A stretch of 45,217 nucleotides of DNA. Source: Rhodospirillaceae bacterium (lineage in GTDB: Bacteria; Pseudomonadota; Alphaproteobacteria; Dongiales; Dongiaceae). Position numbers and translations under genes: made by a program. The stretch covers positions 1 through 45,217 of the forward strand of contig SSEL01000084.1 in assembly GCA_008012315.1 (NCBI GenBank). Reading direction: 5' to 3'. The notes below the pieces were generated by a model. It ran no database searches and had not been told where the DNA came from. It saw only the letters and a list, made by a program, of their open reading frames with translations. Positions 33,409 to 42,337 of this stretch are shown here, in pieces (within the stretch, counting starts at the first letter, position 1; each line of letters begins with the position of its first letter).

Positions 33409-33906
33409 TCATACTTTCGCCGCCAGCCCGCGAAATTCGGCCACGACATCCTGATAGATATGCCGTTTGAAGGGCACGATCAGGTCTGGCACGGTATCGA
33501 AATCGACCCAGCGCCAGGCGGAGAATTCAGGGGTGTCGGTTTCGATATTGATGTCGCGATCCTTGCCGTCGAACCGGAACGCAAACCATTTCTGCCGCTG
33601 GCCGCGAAACCGGCCCTTCCAGATTTTCGGCACCAGGTCGATCGGCAGGTCGTAATGCAGCCAGCCACGGCTTTCCGCCAGCATGGTGGCCTTGTCGGTG
33701 CCGATTTCTTCCAGCATTTCCCGCCGGGCGGCGATCAAAGGTTCCTCGCCGTCATCGATGCCGCCTTGCGGCATCTGCCAGGCCGGGCCGGGATTGTCCA
33801 GACGCTGGGCGACGAAAACCTCGCCGCGGGGATTGAACAGAACGATGCCGACGCAGGGACGATAGGGCAGCTTGGCGATCGTTTCGGGCGTCAATTCCTT
33901 GCTCAT
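33409..33906 (-). CDS. rppH: RNA pyrophosphohydrolase RppH (Nudix)
   Basis: A 165-residue Nudix hydrolase that removes pyrophosphate from the 5' end of mRNA and so triggers decay. It begins MSKELTPETIAKLPYRPCVG and carries an exact Nudix box, residues 48-70, with the catalytic REMLEEIG helix. The ending includes RWVDFDTVPDLIVPFKRHIY. ATG 33906 has GGAAAG upstream; the longer frame to 33975 reads through a hairpin and is rejected. It follows ctpA on the same strand, as in many alphaproteobacteria. Confidence 0.95.
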   Translation of the reverse strand: MSKELTPETIAKLPYRPCVGIVLFNPRGEVFVAQRLDNPGPAWQMPQGGIDDGEEPLIAARREMLEEIGTDKATMLAESRGWLHYDLPIDLVPKIWKGRFRGQRQKWFAFRFDGKDRDINIETDTPEFSAWRWVDFDTVPDLIVPFKRHIYQDVVAEFRGLAAKV

Positions 33907-33941
33907 TCCCGTCTTTCCATGGTCGGGGGCCTGCTCGTGAA

Positions 33942-33972
33942 ATCGGCCGGCCAGGGATACTGGCCGGCCGAT
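33942..33972 (-). terminator. Hairpin between ctpA and rppH
   Basis: ATCGGCCGGCCAG and its exact complement (13 bp) enclose a 5-nt loop, between the ctpA stop and the rppH start. Only TTTC follows on the minus strand, so it is more likely an attenuator or mRNA 3' stabiliser than a strong terminator. Confidence 0.55.
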
Positions 33973-33993
33973 CACTCCAGGTCATTTATGACG

Positions 33994-35409
33994 TCAGTTC
34001 GATGACTTCTGATTGCTGACCAAAGCGAGGCCGCGCAACAGGTCGAGCGCGCGACCCAACTGGTAATCCAGTTCGGGCTGGGTGATCCGTTCCTTTTCCG
34101 AACCGATCACCGGTTCTTTGCTTTGGCCCTTATCCGAGGTCTTCGAATCGGATTTGCCGGGGGCTTTGCTTTCCGGCTTGGCCGCATTGTTCTCCGGCTT
34201 GGTCGGAACCGCCTCCTCGCCGTTATCCGGCGCGGTGCCGCCTTTATTGGTGAGCGCGCCCTTCAGGTCAGCTTCGTGACGGCTGTTATCCTCGGTGATC
34301 TGTTCGATCTTGGCCTGCTCGACCAGGATATCCGGATCGATGCCCTTCGCCTGGATCGACCGGCCTGACGGCGTGTAATAGCGTGCCGTGGTCAGGCGGA
34401 TGGCGCCGTGATTGGGGATCGGGATGACCGACTGCACCGAGCCCTTGCCGAAGGAGCGGGTGCCGAGCAGGATCGCCCGGTGATGATCCTGCAGCGCACC
34501 GGAGACGATTTCCGATGCCGAGGCCGAACCGCCATTGATCAGCACGACGATCGGCTTGCCGTCGGTCAGGTCGCCGGCTTCGGCATTCCAGCGCTGGGCT
34601 TCGTCCGGATTACGGCCGCGGGTCGACACGATCTCACCCTTTTCAAGGAAATCGTCGGAAACCGCGATCGCCTGATCCAGCAGGCCGCCCGGATTGTTGC
34701 GCAGATCAAGCACCAGGCCAGTTAGCTTGCCCTTGGTGGCATCCTTCAATTTGGCGACGGCGTCGCGCAGGCCGGAATCAGTCTTCTCGCTGAAGCTGGA
34801 GATGCGGATATAGCCGATATTGCCTTCTTCCAGTTCCCAGCGGACTGATTTCACGGTGATGACGGCGCGCTTCAACGTCACCTCGAAGGGATCCTTGTTG
34901 CCGCGGATGATCATCAATTTGATGCTGGAGCCGACATCGCCGCGCATCTTCTCCACGGCATCGTTCAGGCTCATGCCCATGACCGGGTCGCCATCGATCC
35001 CGGAAATCAGGTCGCCGGCCTGGATACCGGCATCCGCTGCCGGCGTGCCGTCCATCGGCGAAACCACTTTGACCAAGCCGTCCTGCATCGTCACTTCGAT
35101 ACCGAGGCCGCCGAATTCGCCCTTGGTTTGCACCTGCATGTCGGCGAAGTCCTTGGCATTGAGATAGCTGGAATGGGGATCCAGCGAGCTCAGCATGCCG
35201 TTGACGGCGGATTCGATCAGCTTGTCGTCGCTGACCGGTTCGACATAGCCGGTCCGCACCTTCTCGAAGACCTCGCCGAACAGGTTCAATTGTTCGTAGG
35301 TGTCGTTCTGCTTGGTGTCGGCGCTGACCAGATGCGGTCTCAGCGCGAAGGTGCCTAAGGCGATGCCGACGGACAAGGCGGTGGCGGCTAAAAGAGTCGA
35401 TCGGAACAT
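33994..35409 (-). CDS. ctpA: C-terminal processing peptidase (S41 family)
   Basis: A 471-residue exported serine protease. A signal-anchor spans about residues 5-30. The PDZ domain (about 95-180) contains GEFGGLGIEV and DLISGIDGDPV. The catalytic pair is Ser297 in NGGSASASEIV and Lys322 in RSFGKGSVQ; the S41 entry VLDLRNNPGGLL is canonical. A charged Lys/Pro/Ser-rich linker (about 385-435) ends the protein. It trims periplasmic C-termini, often of cell-wall hydrolases. It starts 4 nt after envC, matching the classic gpmI-envC-ctpA operon. Confidence 0.97.
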   Translation of the reverse strand: MFRSTLLAATALSVGIALGTFALRPHLVSADTKQNDTYEQLNLFGEVFEKVRTGYVEPVSDDKLIESAVNGMLSSLDPHSSYLNAKDFADMQVQTKGEFGGLGIEVTMQDGLVKVVSPMDGTPAADAGIQAGDLISGIDGDPVMGMSLNDAVEKMRGDVGSSIKLMIIRGNKDPFEVTLKRAVITVKSVRWELEEGNIGYIRISSFSEKTDSGLRDAVAKLKDATKGKLTGLVLDLRNNPGGLLDQAIAVSDDFLEKGEIVSTRGRNPDEAQRWNAEAGDLTDGKPIVVLINGGSASASEIVSGALQDHHRAILLGTRSFGKGSVQSVIPIPNHGAIRLTTARYYTPSGRSIQAKGIDPDILVEQAKIEQITEDNSRHEADLKGALTNKGGTAPDNGEEAVPTKPENNAAKPESKAPGKSDSKTSDKGQSKEPVIGSEKERITQPELDYQLGRALDLLRGLALVSNQKSSN

Positions 35410-35413
35410 GCGT

Positions 35414-36847
35414 TTACTGACCTTCGCTGTTGTCTACACGAGTTAGGGTGCCGAACCAGGGCGCCGGATCGACCGGCTGCCCCTTATGGCGCAGTTCAAC
35501 ATATAGTTTCGGATGGTCCCGGACGGCCATCCCGGGACCAGGCTCCCCGGGAGAATCGCCGGATGCTCCCTGGCCGGTCGCCGCAATCCCGGACGATCCC
35601 ATGACGCCCACCGGTTCGCCGGCAAGGAGCCATTGTCCGACAACGGCATTGACCCGACCTAATCCAGCAAGCACCGTATGATATCCGCCCCGGTGTTCAA
35701 TGATCAATATTTGCCCGTAGGAGCGGAAGGGCCCCTCGAACACAACTTTGCCATCGAAGGGGGCGACCACCTGGGCATTGGCCCGGGTCGCGAGCACAAT
35801 GCCCTTGCTTTCGCCAAATTCTGTTGCAGCGGCGCCAAAACTGGCTGCCAGCCTGCCTCGTACCGGCAGCACGACACCCTTACCATTGGCCGGGAACGGC
35901 CGGGCCGACTTGGCCGATTTGATGTTAGCTTCCTTGCCCGCCGCGCTCAGTGCCGGTGTAGCAGCCGATTGCTCGGTTTCCGCCACATCGTCCGCCGGCG
36001 CTGTCGAGGATGGTATCGGGATGTCGTCGTTTCGCTTACCGGGCCGGCGTGCTGCCTTTTTGGCAGCTTCCTGTCTCGCGGCCTCGGCTTTGGCGGCGTC
36101 CTGCCGTGCCCTTTCCGCTTTCGCTGCTTCCGCCTGCTTGGCCCGTTCCAGCCGGTCCAGGAGATCCTTCAGGCTTTCCGCCTGGTCGGCCAGCAGTTTC
36201 AGCCGGTCCTGGGCGGCGGCGCTTTCCGCCAGGGTCGATTTTTGCAGCCGCGATTTCTGTTCGACCATCGCCGCCAGGCGCTGATTCTCGCCGGCCAGTT
36301 TGCCGAGCGTCTGGCCGAGCCGGTCGCGGCGATCGATGATCTGATCGTGGAGATCGTGCAGATCCGCCAATTCGCCTTTCAAGGCGGCGGCGCGGCTGTC
36401 GAGCTGCGGCACCACCAAACCCAGCAGCCGTGCTGCCCGCGCCTGATCGATCGCCGACCGGTCGGCGAACAAGGCGGCCTGGGCCGGCTGCGCGGACAAG
36501 CGTTCGAGAGCGACCAATGTCGTTGTCATCTGCGCCCGCTGTTTGCTCAGCGCAGCGGCCTTGTCGCTTTCTTCCGTGGTCAAAGTCTGCAAGGTTGCTT
36601 CCAATTCGGAGGCCTGTTCCTCGGCATTCTGCACCGCTTCCGCGGATTTAATCATCGCCGCTTGCAATTGGCTGATCTCGTTGCCGAGGCTGGCAGCCTT
36701 CTGCTGCAATTCCTTGGCGTGTTCCTCACCCTGCTGCATCTTCTGCTGCAGGGCCTGCAGGTCATCGGCCGATTGCGCCCAACCCGGACGTGGCAAGATA
36801 CCGGCCATGCCGCATAGCAATGCTGCGGTCAGCCAGCGGTGACGCAT
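35414..36847 (-). CDS. envC: EnvC-like murein hydrolase activator
   Basis: A 477-residue periplasmic protein. The signal peptide ends near PGWAQ (about 25). A long coiled coil (about 28-260) contains LQALQQKMQQGEEHAKELQQ and similar heptads, followed by a Lys/Ala-rich linker and a LytM domain. The zinc motifs are degenerate: GESKGIVLATRANAQVVAP lacks the HxxxD His and YVELRHKGQPVDP lacks HxH, so it should activate amidases rather than cut. ATG 36847 lies 5 nt after gpmI. It would act with the ctpA product in cell separation. Confidence 0.93.
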   Translation of the reverse strand: MRHRWLTAALLCGMAGILPRPGWAQSADDLQALQQKMQQGEEHAKELQQKAASLGNEISQLQAAMIKSAEAVQNAEEQASELEATLQTLTTEESDKAAALSKQRAQMTTTLVALERLSAQPAQAALFADRSAIDQARAARLLGLVVPQLDSRAAALKGELADLHDLHDQIIDRRDRLGQTLGKLAGENQRLAAMVEQKSRLQKSTLAESAAAQDRLKLLADQAESLKDLLDRLERAKQAEAAKAERARQDAAKAEAARQEAAKKAARRPGKRNDDIPIPSSTAPADDVAETEQSAATPALSAAGKEANIKSAKSARPFPANGKGVVLPVRGRLAASFGAAATEFGESKGIVLATRANAQVVAPFDGKVVFEGPFRSYGQILIIEHRGGYHTVLAGLGRVNAVVGQWLLAGEPVGVMGSSGIAATGQGASGDSPGEPGPGMAVRDHPKLYVELRHKGQPVDPAPWFGTLTRVDNSEGQ

Positions 36848-36852
36848 ATCGT

Positions 36853-38448
36853 TTACGCCGTGGCCTTCGCCGGATGACTCGCCGTGGCCTTGGCCGTCCC
36901 GGCGATCAGGGAATGGCCGGTCATCTCCGAAGGCTGCGGCAGATGCAGCAATTGCAGCAAGGTCGGGGCGACATCGGCGAGCTGCCCATCGGCCAGTTGC
37001 ACGCCATCTCCAGCGGTGCCGGCCAGCACGAAGGGCACGCGGTTCAGGGTATGCGCCGTATGGGCCTCGCCGGTTTCAGGATCGCGCATCATTTCGGCAT
37101 TGCCATGATCGGCGGTGATGACGAGGGCGCCGCTTTTGGCTTCCACCGCCCGGCGCAACCGGCCGATGCAGCGATCCACCGCTTCCACCGCCTTGATCGC
37201 CGCCTGCAGATTGCCGCTATGCCCCACCATATCGGTATTGGCGTAATTGACGACGATCAAATCGAAGCGCTCCGCGTCGATCGCCGCCACCAGCTTGTCG
37301 GTCACCTCATCGGCCGACATTTCCGGCTTCAGGTCATAGGTCGCGACCTTCGGAGAGGGCACCAGGATGCGCTCCTCACCGGGAAACAGCGTTTCCTCGC
37401 CGCCATTGAAGAAGAAGGTGACATGAGCATATTTCTCGGTCTCGGCGATGCGAAGCTGCTTCAGGCCCGCTTGCGCGACGACCTCGCCCAAGGTATGGCG
37501 CAGTTCCGCCGGCGGGAACAGGCAAGGCATCAGCTTGGCGAGCGCGCTGGAATATTCCACCATGCCGAGGATCGCGCCGAATTTGACGACGCGCTTGCGG
37601 GCGAAGCCGTCAAAGGCCGGGTCGAGCAGCACGGTCAAAATCTGGCGCGCGCGGTCGGCGCGGAAATTCGCCATCAGCAGGCCGTCACCGTCCTGCATGC
37701 CGGCGAAGCCGTCAAGCACCGTCGGCTTGATGAATTCGTCGGTCTCGCCGCGCGCATAGGCTGCCGCGATGGCCGCCTTCGCATCGGTTGCGGTGAAGTC
37801 CGCTTCGCCGAGGAAGGAGTTATAGGCCAACTCCACCCGGTCCCAGCGCTTGTCGCGATCCATCGCGAAATAGCGGCCGCCCACCGTCGCGAAACGCACA
37901 TGCCTGCAGCCGTTCAGTACTGCACTGACTTGCGCGACGTAATCGCCGGCGGAAGAGGGCGGCGTATCGCGCCCGTCCAGGAAACCGTGCAGCCAGACTG
38001 TCACGCCGGCCGCATCGAGGATTTTCGCCAGGGCGATCATATGTGATTGGTGCGAATGAACGCCGCCCGGCGAGAGCAGGCCCATCAGGTGACAGGCGTT
38101 GCCGGTCGCCTTCAGCTTGGCGATGAAAGTCGCCAGTTCCGGATTGGCGGCCAGCTCGTCATTGGCGATAGCTTTGTCGATCCGGGGCAGGTCCTGCATC
38201 ACCACCCGGCCGGCGCCCAGATTCATATGGCCGACCTCGGAATTCCCCATCTGTCCGCTGGGCAGGCCGACATGCAGTTCCGAGGCGTCGACCAGACTAT
38301 GCGGGCAATCCTGCATCAGCGCATGCCAGTTCGGCGTCTTCGCCTGGTCGACCGCATTATCCGCCAGCTCCTCGCGGTGCCCCCAGCCGTCGAGAATGCA
38401 GAGAACGACCGGTTTCGGACGCTGGTTCGAAGAATTGGTTGCGCTCAT
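36853..38448 (-). CDS. gpmI: 2,3-bisphosphoglycerate-independent phosphoglycerate mutase
   Basis: A 531-residue glycolytic enzyme of the alkaline phosphatase superfamily, converting 3- and 2-phosphoglycerate with two Mn ions. The metal Asp20 in VVLCILDGWG and phospho-acceptor Ser70 in QMGNSEVGHMNLGAGRV are intact, as are HGFLDGRDTPP, VNYANTDMVGHSG and ITADHGNAE. An Ala/Thr-rich tail ends it. ATG 38448 has only a weak ribosome site. It lies 176 nt from rlmH and 5 nt from envC. Confidence 0.97.
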   Translation of the reverse strand: MSATNSSNQRPKPVVLCILDGWGHREELADNAVDQAKTPNWHALMQDCPHSLVDASELHVGLPSGQMGNSEVGHMNLGAGRVVMQDLPRIDKAIANDELAANPELATFIAKLKATGNACHLMGLLSPGGVHSHQSHMIALAKILDAAGVTVWLHGFLDGRDTPPSSAGDYVAQVSAVLNGCRHVRFATVGGRYFAMDRDKRWDRVELAYNSFLGEADFTATDAKAAIAAAYARGETDEFIKPTVLDGFAGMQDGDGLLMANFRADRARQILTVLLDPAFDGFARKRVVKFGAILGMVEYSSALAKLMPCLFPPAELRHTLGEVVAQAGLKQLRIAETEKYAHVTFFFNGGEETLFPGEERILVPSPKVATYDLKPEMSADEVTDKLVAAIDAERFDLIVVNYANTDMVGHSGNLQAAIKAVEAVDRCIGRLRRAVEAKSGALVITADHGNAEMMRDPETGEAHTAHTLNRVPFVLAGTAGDGVQLADGQLADVAPTLLQLLHLPQPSEMTGHSLIAGTAKATASHPAKATA

Positions 38449-38624
38449 GATCTGATCTGGTCTCTTGGATTTGGCTGTTTCGTTGGGGTTTCAGGCGGGT
38501 GCGCGTGGTGCCTAGCCTTACCGCGCAATATGTCAGGATTGTGGCTCGATGACTGTGCCGGATCACTGTGTCCTAGGATAATCGTTAACGTCGGTGGCAG
38601 GCTACCCCATTTCAATCACGCTCG

Positions 38625-39104
38625 TTAATCCCGGTGATAAGGATGGCCGGCGAGGATCTGCTGCGCCCGGTAGAGTTGCTCGGCGAGAAGGACGCGCGCC
38701 AGTTGATGCGGCCAGGTCATGGCGCCAAGCGACAGCAGGAGATCGGCCTTTTCCCGCACCGCCGGGTCGTGGCCGTCGGCGCCGCCGATCAGGAAGGCGA
38801 TCTCCGCCGCACCCTCGTCCCGCCAGGCGCCGATCCGGGCGGCGAAGTCACGGCTGCCGAGGGATTTGCCGCCTTCATCCAGGACCACGACCACCTGCCG
38901 CCCGCTTTTATGCCCCGCCGCCAGGGCCGCCAGCAGCAAGTCGCCCTCGCGTTTCTTCAGGGCCGGTGCCGGCAAGGGGCGCTTTTCCTCGACTTCCTGG
39001 ACCGTCAGGGGCCAGGACAGGCGCTGTCGGTATTCCTCGACCAGCATGGCCTCGGCCTTGGCCTTACCGCCGGCTTTCCCCACCGCCAGGATGCGCAGCT
39101 TCAT
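38625..39104 (-). CDS. rlmH: 23S rRNA (pseudouridine1915-N3)-methyltransferase RlmH
   Basis: A 159-residue SPOUT methyltransferase. It begins MKLRILAVGKAGGKAKAEAM; the SAM-binding trefoil segment FLIGGADGHDP and the terminal SLGAMTWPHQLARVLLAEQL followed by YRAQQILAGHPYHRD are diagnostic. It methylates pseudouridine 1915 in helix 69 of the 50S subunit. It heads the minus-strand run into gpmI and is divergent from the DUF2272 gene. The rsfS gene that normally precedes it is not in this window. Confidence 0.96.
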   Translation of the reverse strand: MKLRILAVGKAGGKAKAEAMLVEEYRQRLSWPLTVQEVEEKRPLPAPALKKREGDLLLAALAAGHKSGRQVVVVLDEGGKSLGSRDFAARIGAWRDEGAAEIAFLIGGADGHDPAVREKADLLLSLGAMTWPHQLARVLLAEQLYRAQQILAGHPYHRD

Positions 39105-39170
39105 GACAGCCTCGTTGCCGTAAACAGAGGGATCGGGCAGGTTGCCGTTTCAAGGCGTGAGGAGATCCGC

Positions 39171-40010
39171 ATGATCATGCATCGATCCGGGGCAAAGCGT
39201 AAAACAGGACGCGAAAGATTGTGCGACCTGATCGCCAATCCGCGCCGGCGGGTCAAGTTCTATATCCTCTCCGCCCTGTTCAGTGTGGCCGCCTGCGCCG
39301 CGCCAAGGCCGGTCAGCATGCCCGATCCGGCCCTGGTTCGCGCCAATCTTCTGGCCTTGGCCGACCAGGAATGGCGCGCTTTCGGCGGCCAGGTCATCTA
39401 TATCGAAAACGGCCGGGAGCGCATCGATCCGGTCGGCGCCTGGGAAGATGAGCGCCGCGGGTCGCCGCTGGTGGCGAAGTACTGGCAGGCGGTCGGCGAG
39501 GATTACACCGGCTATGACTGCGACAAGCCCTGGTCGGCGGCTTTCATCTCCTGGCTGATGCAGGCGGCAGGCGTGCCGGCGGAGGTCTTTCCGCGCAGTG
39601 GCCTGCATGCCGATTACCTGCGCGCCGAGATCGCCCACTCGACCCAGGCAAATGCGCTTTTCATCCCCCATGATCCGGCAAGCTATGCGCCGAAGCCCGG
39701 CGATCTCATCTGCGCCAGCCGTGCCGGCACGAAAATCATCAGCTATATGGACGTGCCGGCGGATGCGCTGCTGCATTGCGACCTGGTGGTGGAAACAGCG
39801 GCGGGGCACTTGGCCTCGATCGGCGGCAATGTGCGGAACTCGGTTTCCAAAACCATCCGGCCGATCGGGCCCGACGGCAAGCTTGCCGGTGCGGGTACGG
39901 GTGATCGTCCCTGGTTCCTGGCGCTGGCCCTGCGCGCCGCGCCGTCACCGGTTGCTCCGGGGCCGATTGCCACAAGGTCGTTAGCCGCGGTTGAGACTGG
40001 GGCTGAATAG
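39171..40010 (+). CDS. DUF2272 domain lipoprotein-like protein
   Basis: A 279-residue protein. It opens MIMHRSGAKRKTGRERL, and the hydrophobic FYILSALFSVAAC places a lipobox-like Cys42 (VAAC). The NlpC/P60-like core contains YDCDKPWSAAFISWLMQAAG with Cys117 and a downstream HCDLVVETAAG. The His/Cys pairing suggests a cysteine-dependent cell-wall hydrolase or ligand binder. GAGGAG lies 6 nt before ATG 39171. Its 3' end overlaps the convergent clcA-like gene by 30 nt. Confidence 0.88.
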   Translation: MIMHRSGAKRKTGRERLCDLIANPRRRVKFYILSALFSVAACAAPRPVSMPDPALVRANLLALADQEWRAFGGQVIYIENGRERIDPVGAWEDERRGSPLVAKYWQAVGEDYTGYDCDKPWSAAFISWLMQAAGVPAEVFPRSGLHADYLRAEIAHSTQANALFIPHDPASYAPKPGDLICASRAGTKIISYMDVPADALLHCDLVVETAAGHLASIGGNVRNSVSKTIRPIGPDGKLAGAGTGDRPWFLALALRAAPSPVAPGPIATRSLAAVETGAE

Positions 40011-41828
40011 GCCGCTATCGTCGGCAGCGCCGCGGCGCTTTTCAAGTTCCTCGCTGTAACGGCGCAGCGCGTATTTCTCGGTCACATAGCCGATGATGCG
40101 CTTTTCGCTGGCGTCATTTACCACGGGCAGGGTTTCGACCGCTGCGGTCTGGAAAAGCTGCAAGGCCGTTCGCAGGTTTTCCGCCGGCAGCAGGAAGGAC
40201 GGCTCGGCATGCACCAAGTCGCGCACCGTCACCTTATCGGGATCGGCAATGGTATCGGGTGAATGGGCCTCGCCCACATCGACCACGCCGACCAGGCGGT
40301 TCTCGCCATCGATCGCGAAGACCTGCCGCGTGCTGCCCAGCAGGAAGGCCTGACGCAGCGTGCTTAGCGGGCTGTCGGCGCGGATGATCTTCTGGTCGCG
40401 CCGCATCCGCCGGCCGACCTTCAACTCGTTGATCCAGCCGATATCCTCGGCGCTGCGGATCTTCATGCCGCGCAAATGGAAACGCCAGGTGGCGAAGGAA
40501 TAGCCGAACCATTGCCGCACCGCCGCCGAGGCGACCACCACGCCCACCATGACCCCAATCGAGACGGAGAAGTCGCCGGTGGTTTCCAGGACCAGCAGGA
40601 TCATGGTGACGGGCGCGCCGACGATGGCTGCGGCGACCGAGCCCATGGCGACCAGTGTATAGGCCTGCTGGTCGGTCGCCACCCAGGGCAGGGCCCAATG
40701 CATCAGCACGGCGACCGCGCTGCCGAACAGGCTGCCGAGGAACAGGGAAGACGAGAACAGGCCGCCGCGAAAGCCGGAGCCGATGGAAATCGCCGAGGCG
40801 AGGATCTTGGCGGCAACCAGGCCGATCAGGATGGGCAGGGTATAGCCTTCCTGGAGGTTATGCAGGATGGCGCCATGCCCGCTGCCCAGGACCGGCGGGA
40901 AGCCCATGGCGACGCCGCCGACGATCAGGCCGCCCAGCATCGGCCGCAGCCAGACCGGTGTGCGCCACTGCTTGAACCAGGCTTCGGTACGGGTCACGCC
41001 CTTCATCACCAGGACCCCCAGCCCGGCGCTGGCCAGGCCCAGCAGGGCGAAAGCGTAGTAATCATGGGTCTGCAGTTGCAGCGCCCCCTGCACAACGAAG
41101 ACCGGTTCCGTCCCGAACAGCCAGCGGGCGGTGAAGCCGCCCATCAGCGCGGCGATGGCGATGGGCGCCAGGGTCGCCAGGGTGTAGCTGCCGATCACCA
41201 GTTCGAAGGCATAGAAGGCACCGGCCAGGGGCGCGTTGAAGGCGGCGGCGATGGCGCCGGCCGCGCCGCAGCCGACCAGGGTGCGCACATCTTCCCGGCG
41301 CAGCTTCAGGCCGATGCCGAGGCGCGATCCCAGGGCCGAGCCCAACTGCGTATAGGCCGCTTCCAGCCCGACCGAGGCGCCGAAGCCGCCCGACAGCACG
41401 GTCAGCAGCACCAGGCCCAGGCTGTCGCGGAACGACATGCGCCCGCCATAAAGCGCATTGGCCTCGATCGCATCGACCACGTCGCGCGGCCGCAACTTCT
41501 TCAGCACCCAGGCGGTGACACCGACTGCCAAGCCGCCGATGATCGGCAGCAGAAGGATGCGCCAGGGATCGAGCCCCACCGCGTTGCTGAGCCGAAGATC
41601 GGCCGGCACATTGAAAAGCACTTTATGCAAAAGCCCGACGCCGAGATTGAGCAGGGCCACCACCAGGCCGGCGGCAATCCCGATCCCACCGGCCATGACG
41701 AAGCGGACCCCACCGCTTTCGCGGGCTTCCGAGCGGGAAAAGGATCGCAGCAGCAGGTGCCGCCTTACGGCGATCTGTCGGCCCAAAGCAGCGAACAGAG
41801 ATTTGGATTTGATCGGGCGAAACTTCAT
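39981..41828 (-). CDS. ClC family chloride channel/transporter with CBS pair
   Basis: A 615-residue membrane protein. Residues about 40-450 form the ClC transmembrane domain and about 470-600 a CBS pair (IRADSPLSTLRQAFLLGSTR; AIDGENRLVGVVDVGEA). The filter motif usually read as GREGP reads SVGLEAAYTQ, keeping the gating Glu, and the GxFxP motif reads GGLFSSSLF without the proline. The ordinary GSGIP motif is replaced by VDAIEANALYGGR. These changes may alter anion selectivity. It converges with and overlaps DUF2272 by 30 nt. Confidence 0.93.
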   Translation of the reverse strand: MKFRPIKSKSLFAALGRQIAVRRHLLLRSFSRSEARESGGVRFVMAGGIGIAAGLVVALLNLGVGLLHKVLFNVPADLRLSNAVGLDPWRILLLPIIGGLAVGVTAWVLKKLRPRDVVDAIEANALYGGRMSFRDSLGLVLLTVLSGGFGASVGLEAAYTQLGSALGSRLGIGLKLRREDVRTLVGCGAAGAIAAAFNAPLAGAFYAFELVIGSYTLATLAPIAIAALMGGFTARWLFGTEPVFVVQGALQLQTHDYYAFALLGLASAGLGVLVMKGVTRTEAWFKQWRTPVWLRPMLGGLIVGGVAMGFPPVLGSGHGAILHNLQEGYTLPILIGLVAAKILASAISIGSGFRGGLFSSSLFLGSLFGSAVAVLMHWALPWVATDQQAYTLVAMGSVAAAIVGAPVTMILLVLETTGDFSVSIGVMVGVVVASAAVRQWFGYSFATWRFHLRGMKIRSAEDIGWINELKVGRRMRRDQKIIRADSPLSTLRQAFLLGSTRQVFAIDGENRLVGVVDVGEAHSPDTIADPDKVTVRDLVHAEPSFLLPAENLRTALQLFQTAAVETLPVVNDASEKRIIGYVTEKYALRRYSEELEKRRGAADDSGLFSPSLNRG

Positions 41829-41984
41829 GATCGGCGGTCAAAACTCGGATGCCACCGAAGGTAGCATGGCAAAATCAGGGCGGCCAGCATGGCGCAGTTT
41901 TTTGCTCTACACAGTTTCGTTGACGCCTTTTTCAGTCGCATCGCCGTCATTGGAGATGCGCGGGATCGCTTTCGGCACGCTGCG

Positions 41985-42086
41985 GCGCAACTGATCCCCC
42001 CGCAACGAATCCCCTGTCGCGTAACTAATCCCCCCGCGCAACTAATCCCCCCGTGCAACTAATCCCCCCGTGCAACTAATCCATTG
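41985..42086. repeat. Six tandem 17-bp repeats
   Basis: Units start at 41985, 42002, 42019, 42036, 42053 and 42070. The consensus is GYGCAACTAATCCCCCC. Units 3-5 are nearly identical, unit 1 has one change, unit 2 is shifted internally, and unit 6 ends ATTG. Spacers are absent, so it is a minisatellite and not a CRISPR. It lies 157 nt upstream of the clcA-like start and 252 nt upstream of the dctP start. Confidence 0.9.
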
Positions 42087-42302
42087 TCACGGGGCCCGTT
42101 GCGCGGCACACTGATAGGTAGCTTGCTTTCTTGCGCCAAGTCGAGTGGTGCCACCCCTGGTTGCGGCCAGCTTTCTCTTCCCTAGGTAATGAAGCCCATA
42201 ATATCGGCCAATTTTCGCTGCTTACCGGCAGAATCTGCGAAACTTGGACTGTCAGCTACTTGCAATCACGGCTTGTACCGTAGTTCAGTATCCTTGCAAG
42301 AA

Positions 42303-42319
42303 GCGGGCAGCAAGCCCGC
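42303..42319 (+). promoter_or_regulatory. Leader hairpin before the TRAP operon
   Basis: GCGGGC-AGCAA-GCCCGC (6-bp stem) lies just before the GGGAGGAAAC ribosome site of dctP. It may influence translation or mRNA stability. Confidence 0.35.
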
Positions 42320-42337
42320 TCATGAAGGGAGGAAACA

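Larger units (their letters stand above)
41829..42337. other. Divergent intergenic region with a tandem repeat array
   Basis: About 510 nt between the clcA-like and TRAP genes. It holds the 17-bp array at 41985-42086 and a leader hairpin at 42303-42319. The rest shows no gene. Promoters for both operons must lie here. Confidence 0.5.

Noticed and set aside
33907..33975. Longer start for rppH
   Set aside because: The added residues are encoded by a GC-rich hairpin and the Nudix family start fits ATG 33906.
38634..39170. Upstream extension of the DUF2272 frame
   Set aside because: It is antisense to rlmH; GAGGAG and the lipoprotein signal support ATG 39171.
41985..42086. CRISPR-like array
   Set aside because: The 17-bp units touch each other with no spacers and no cas gene is near, so it is a tandem minisatellite.
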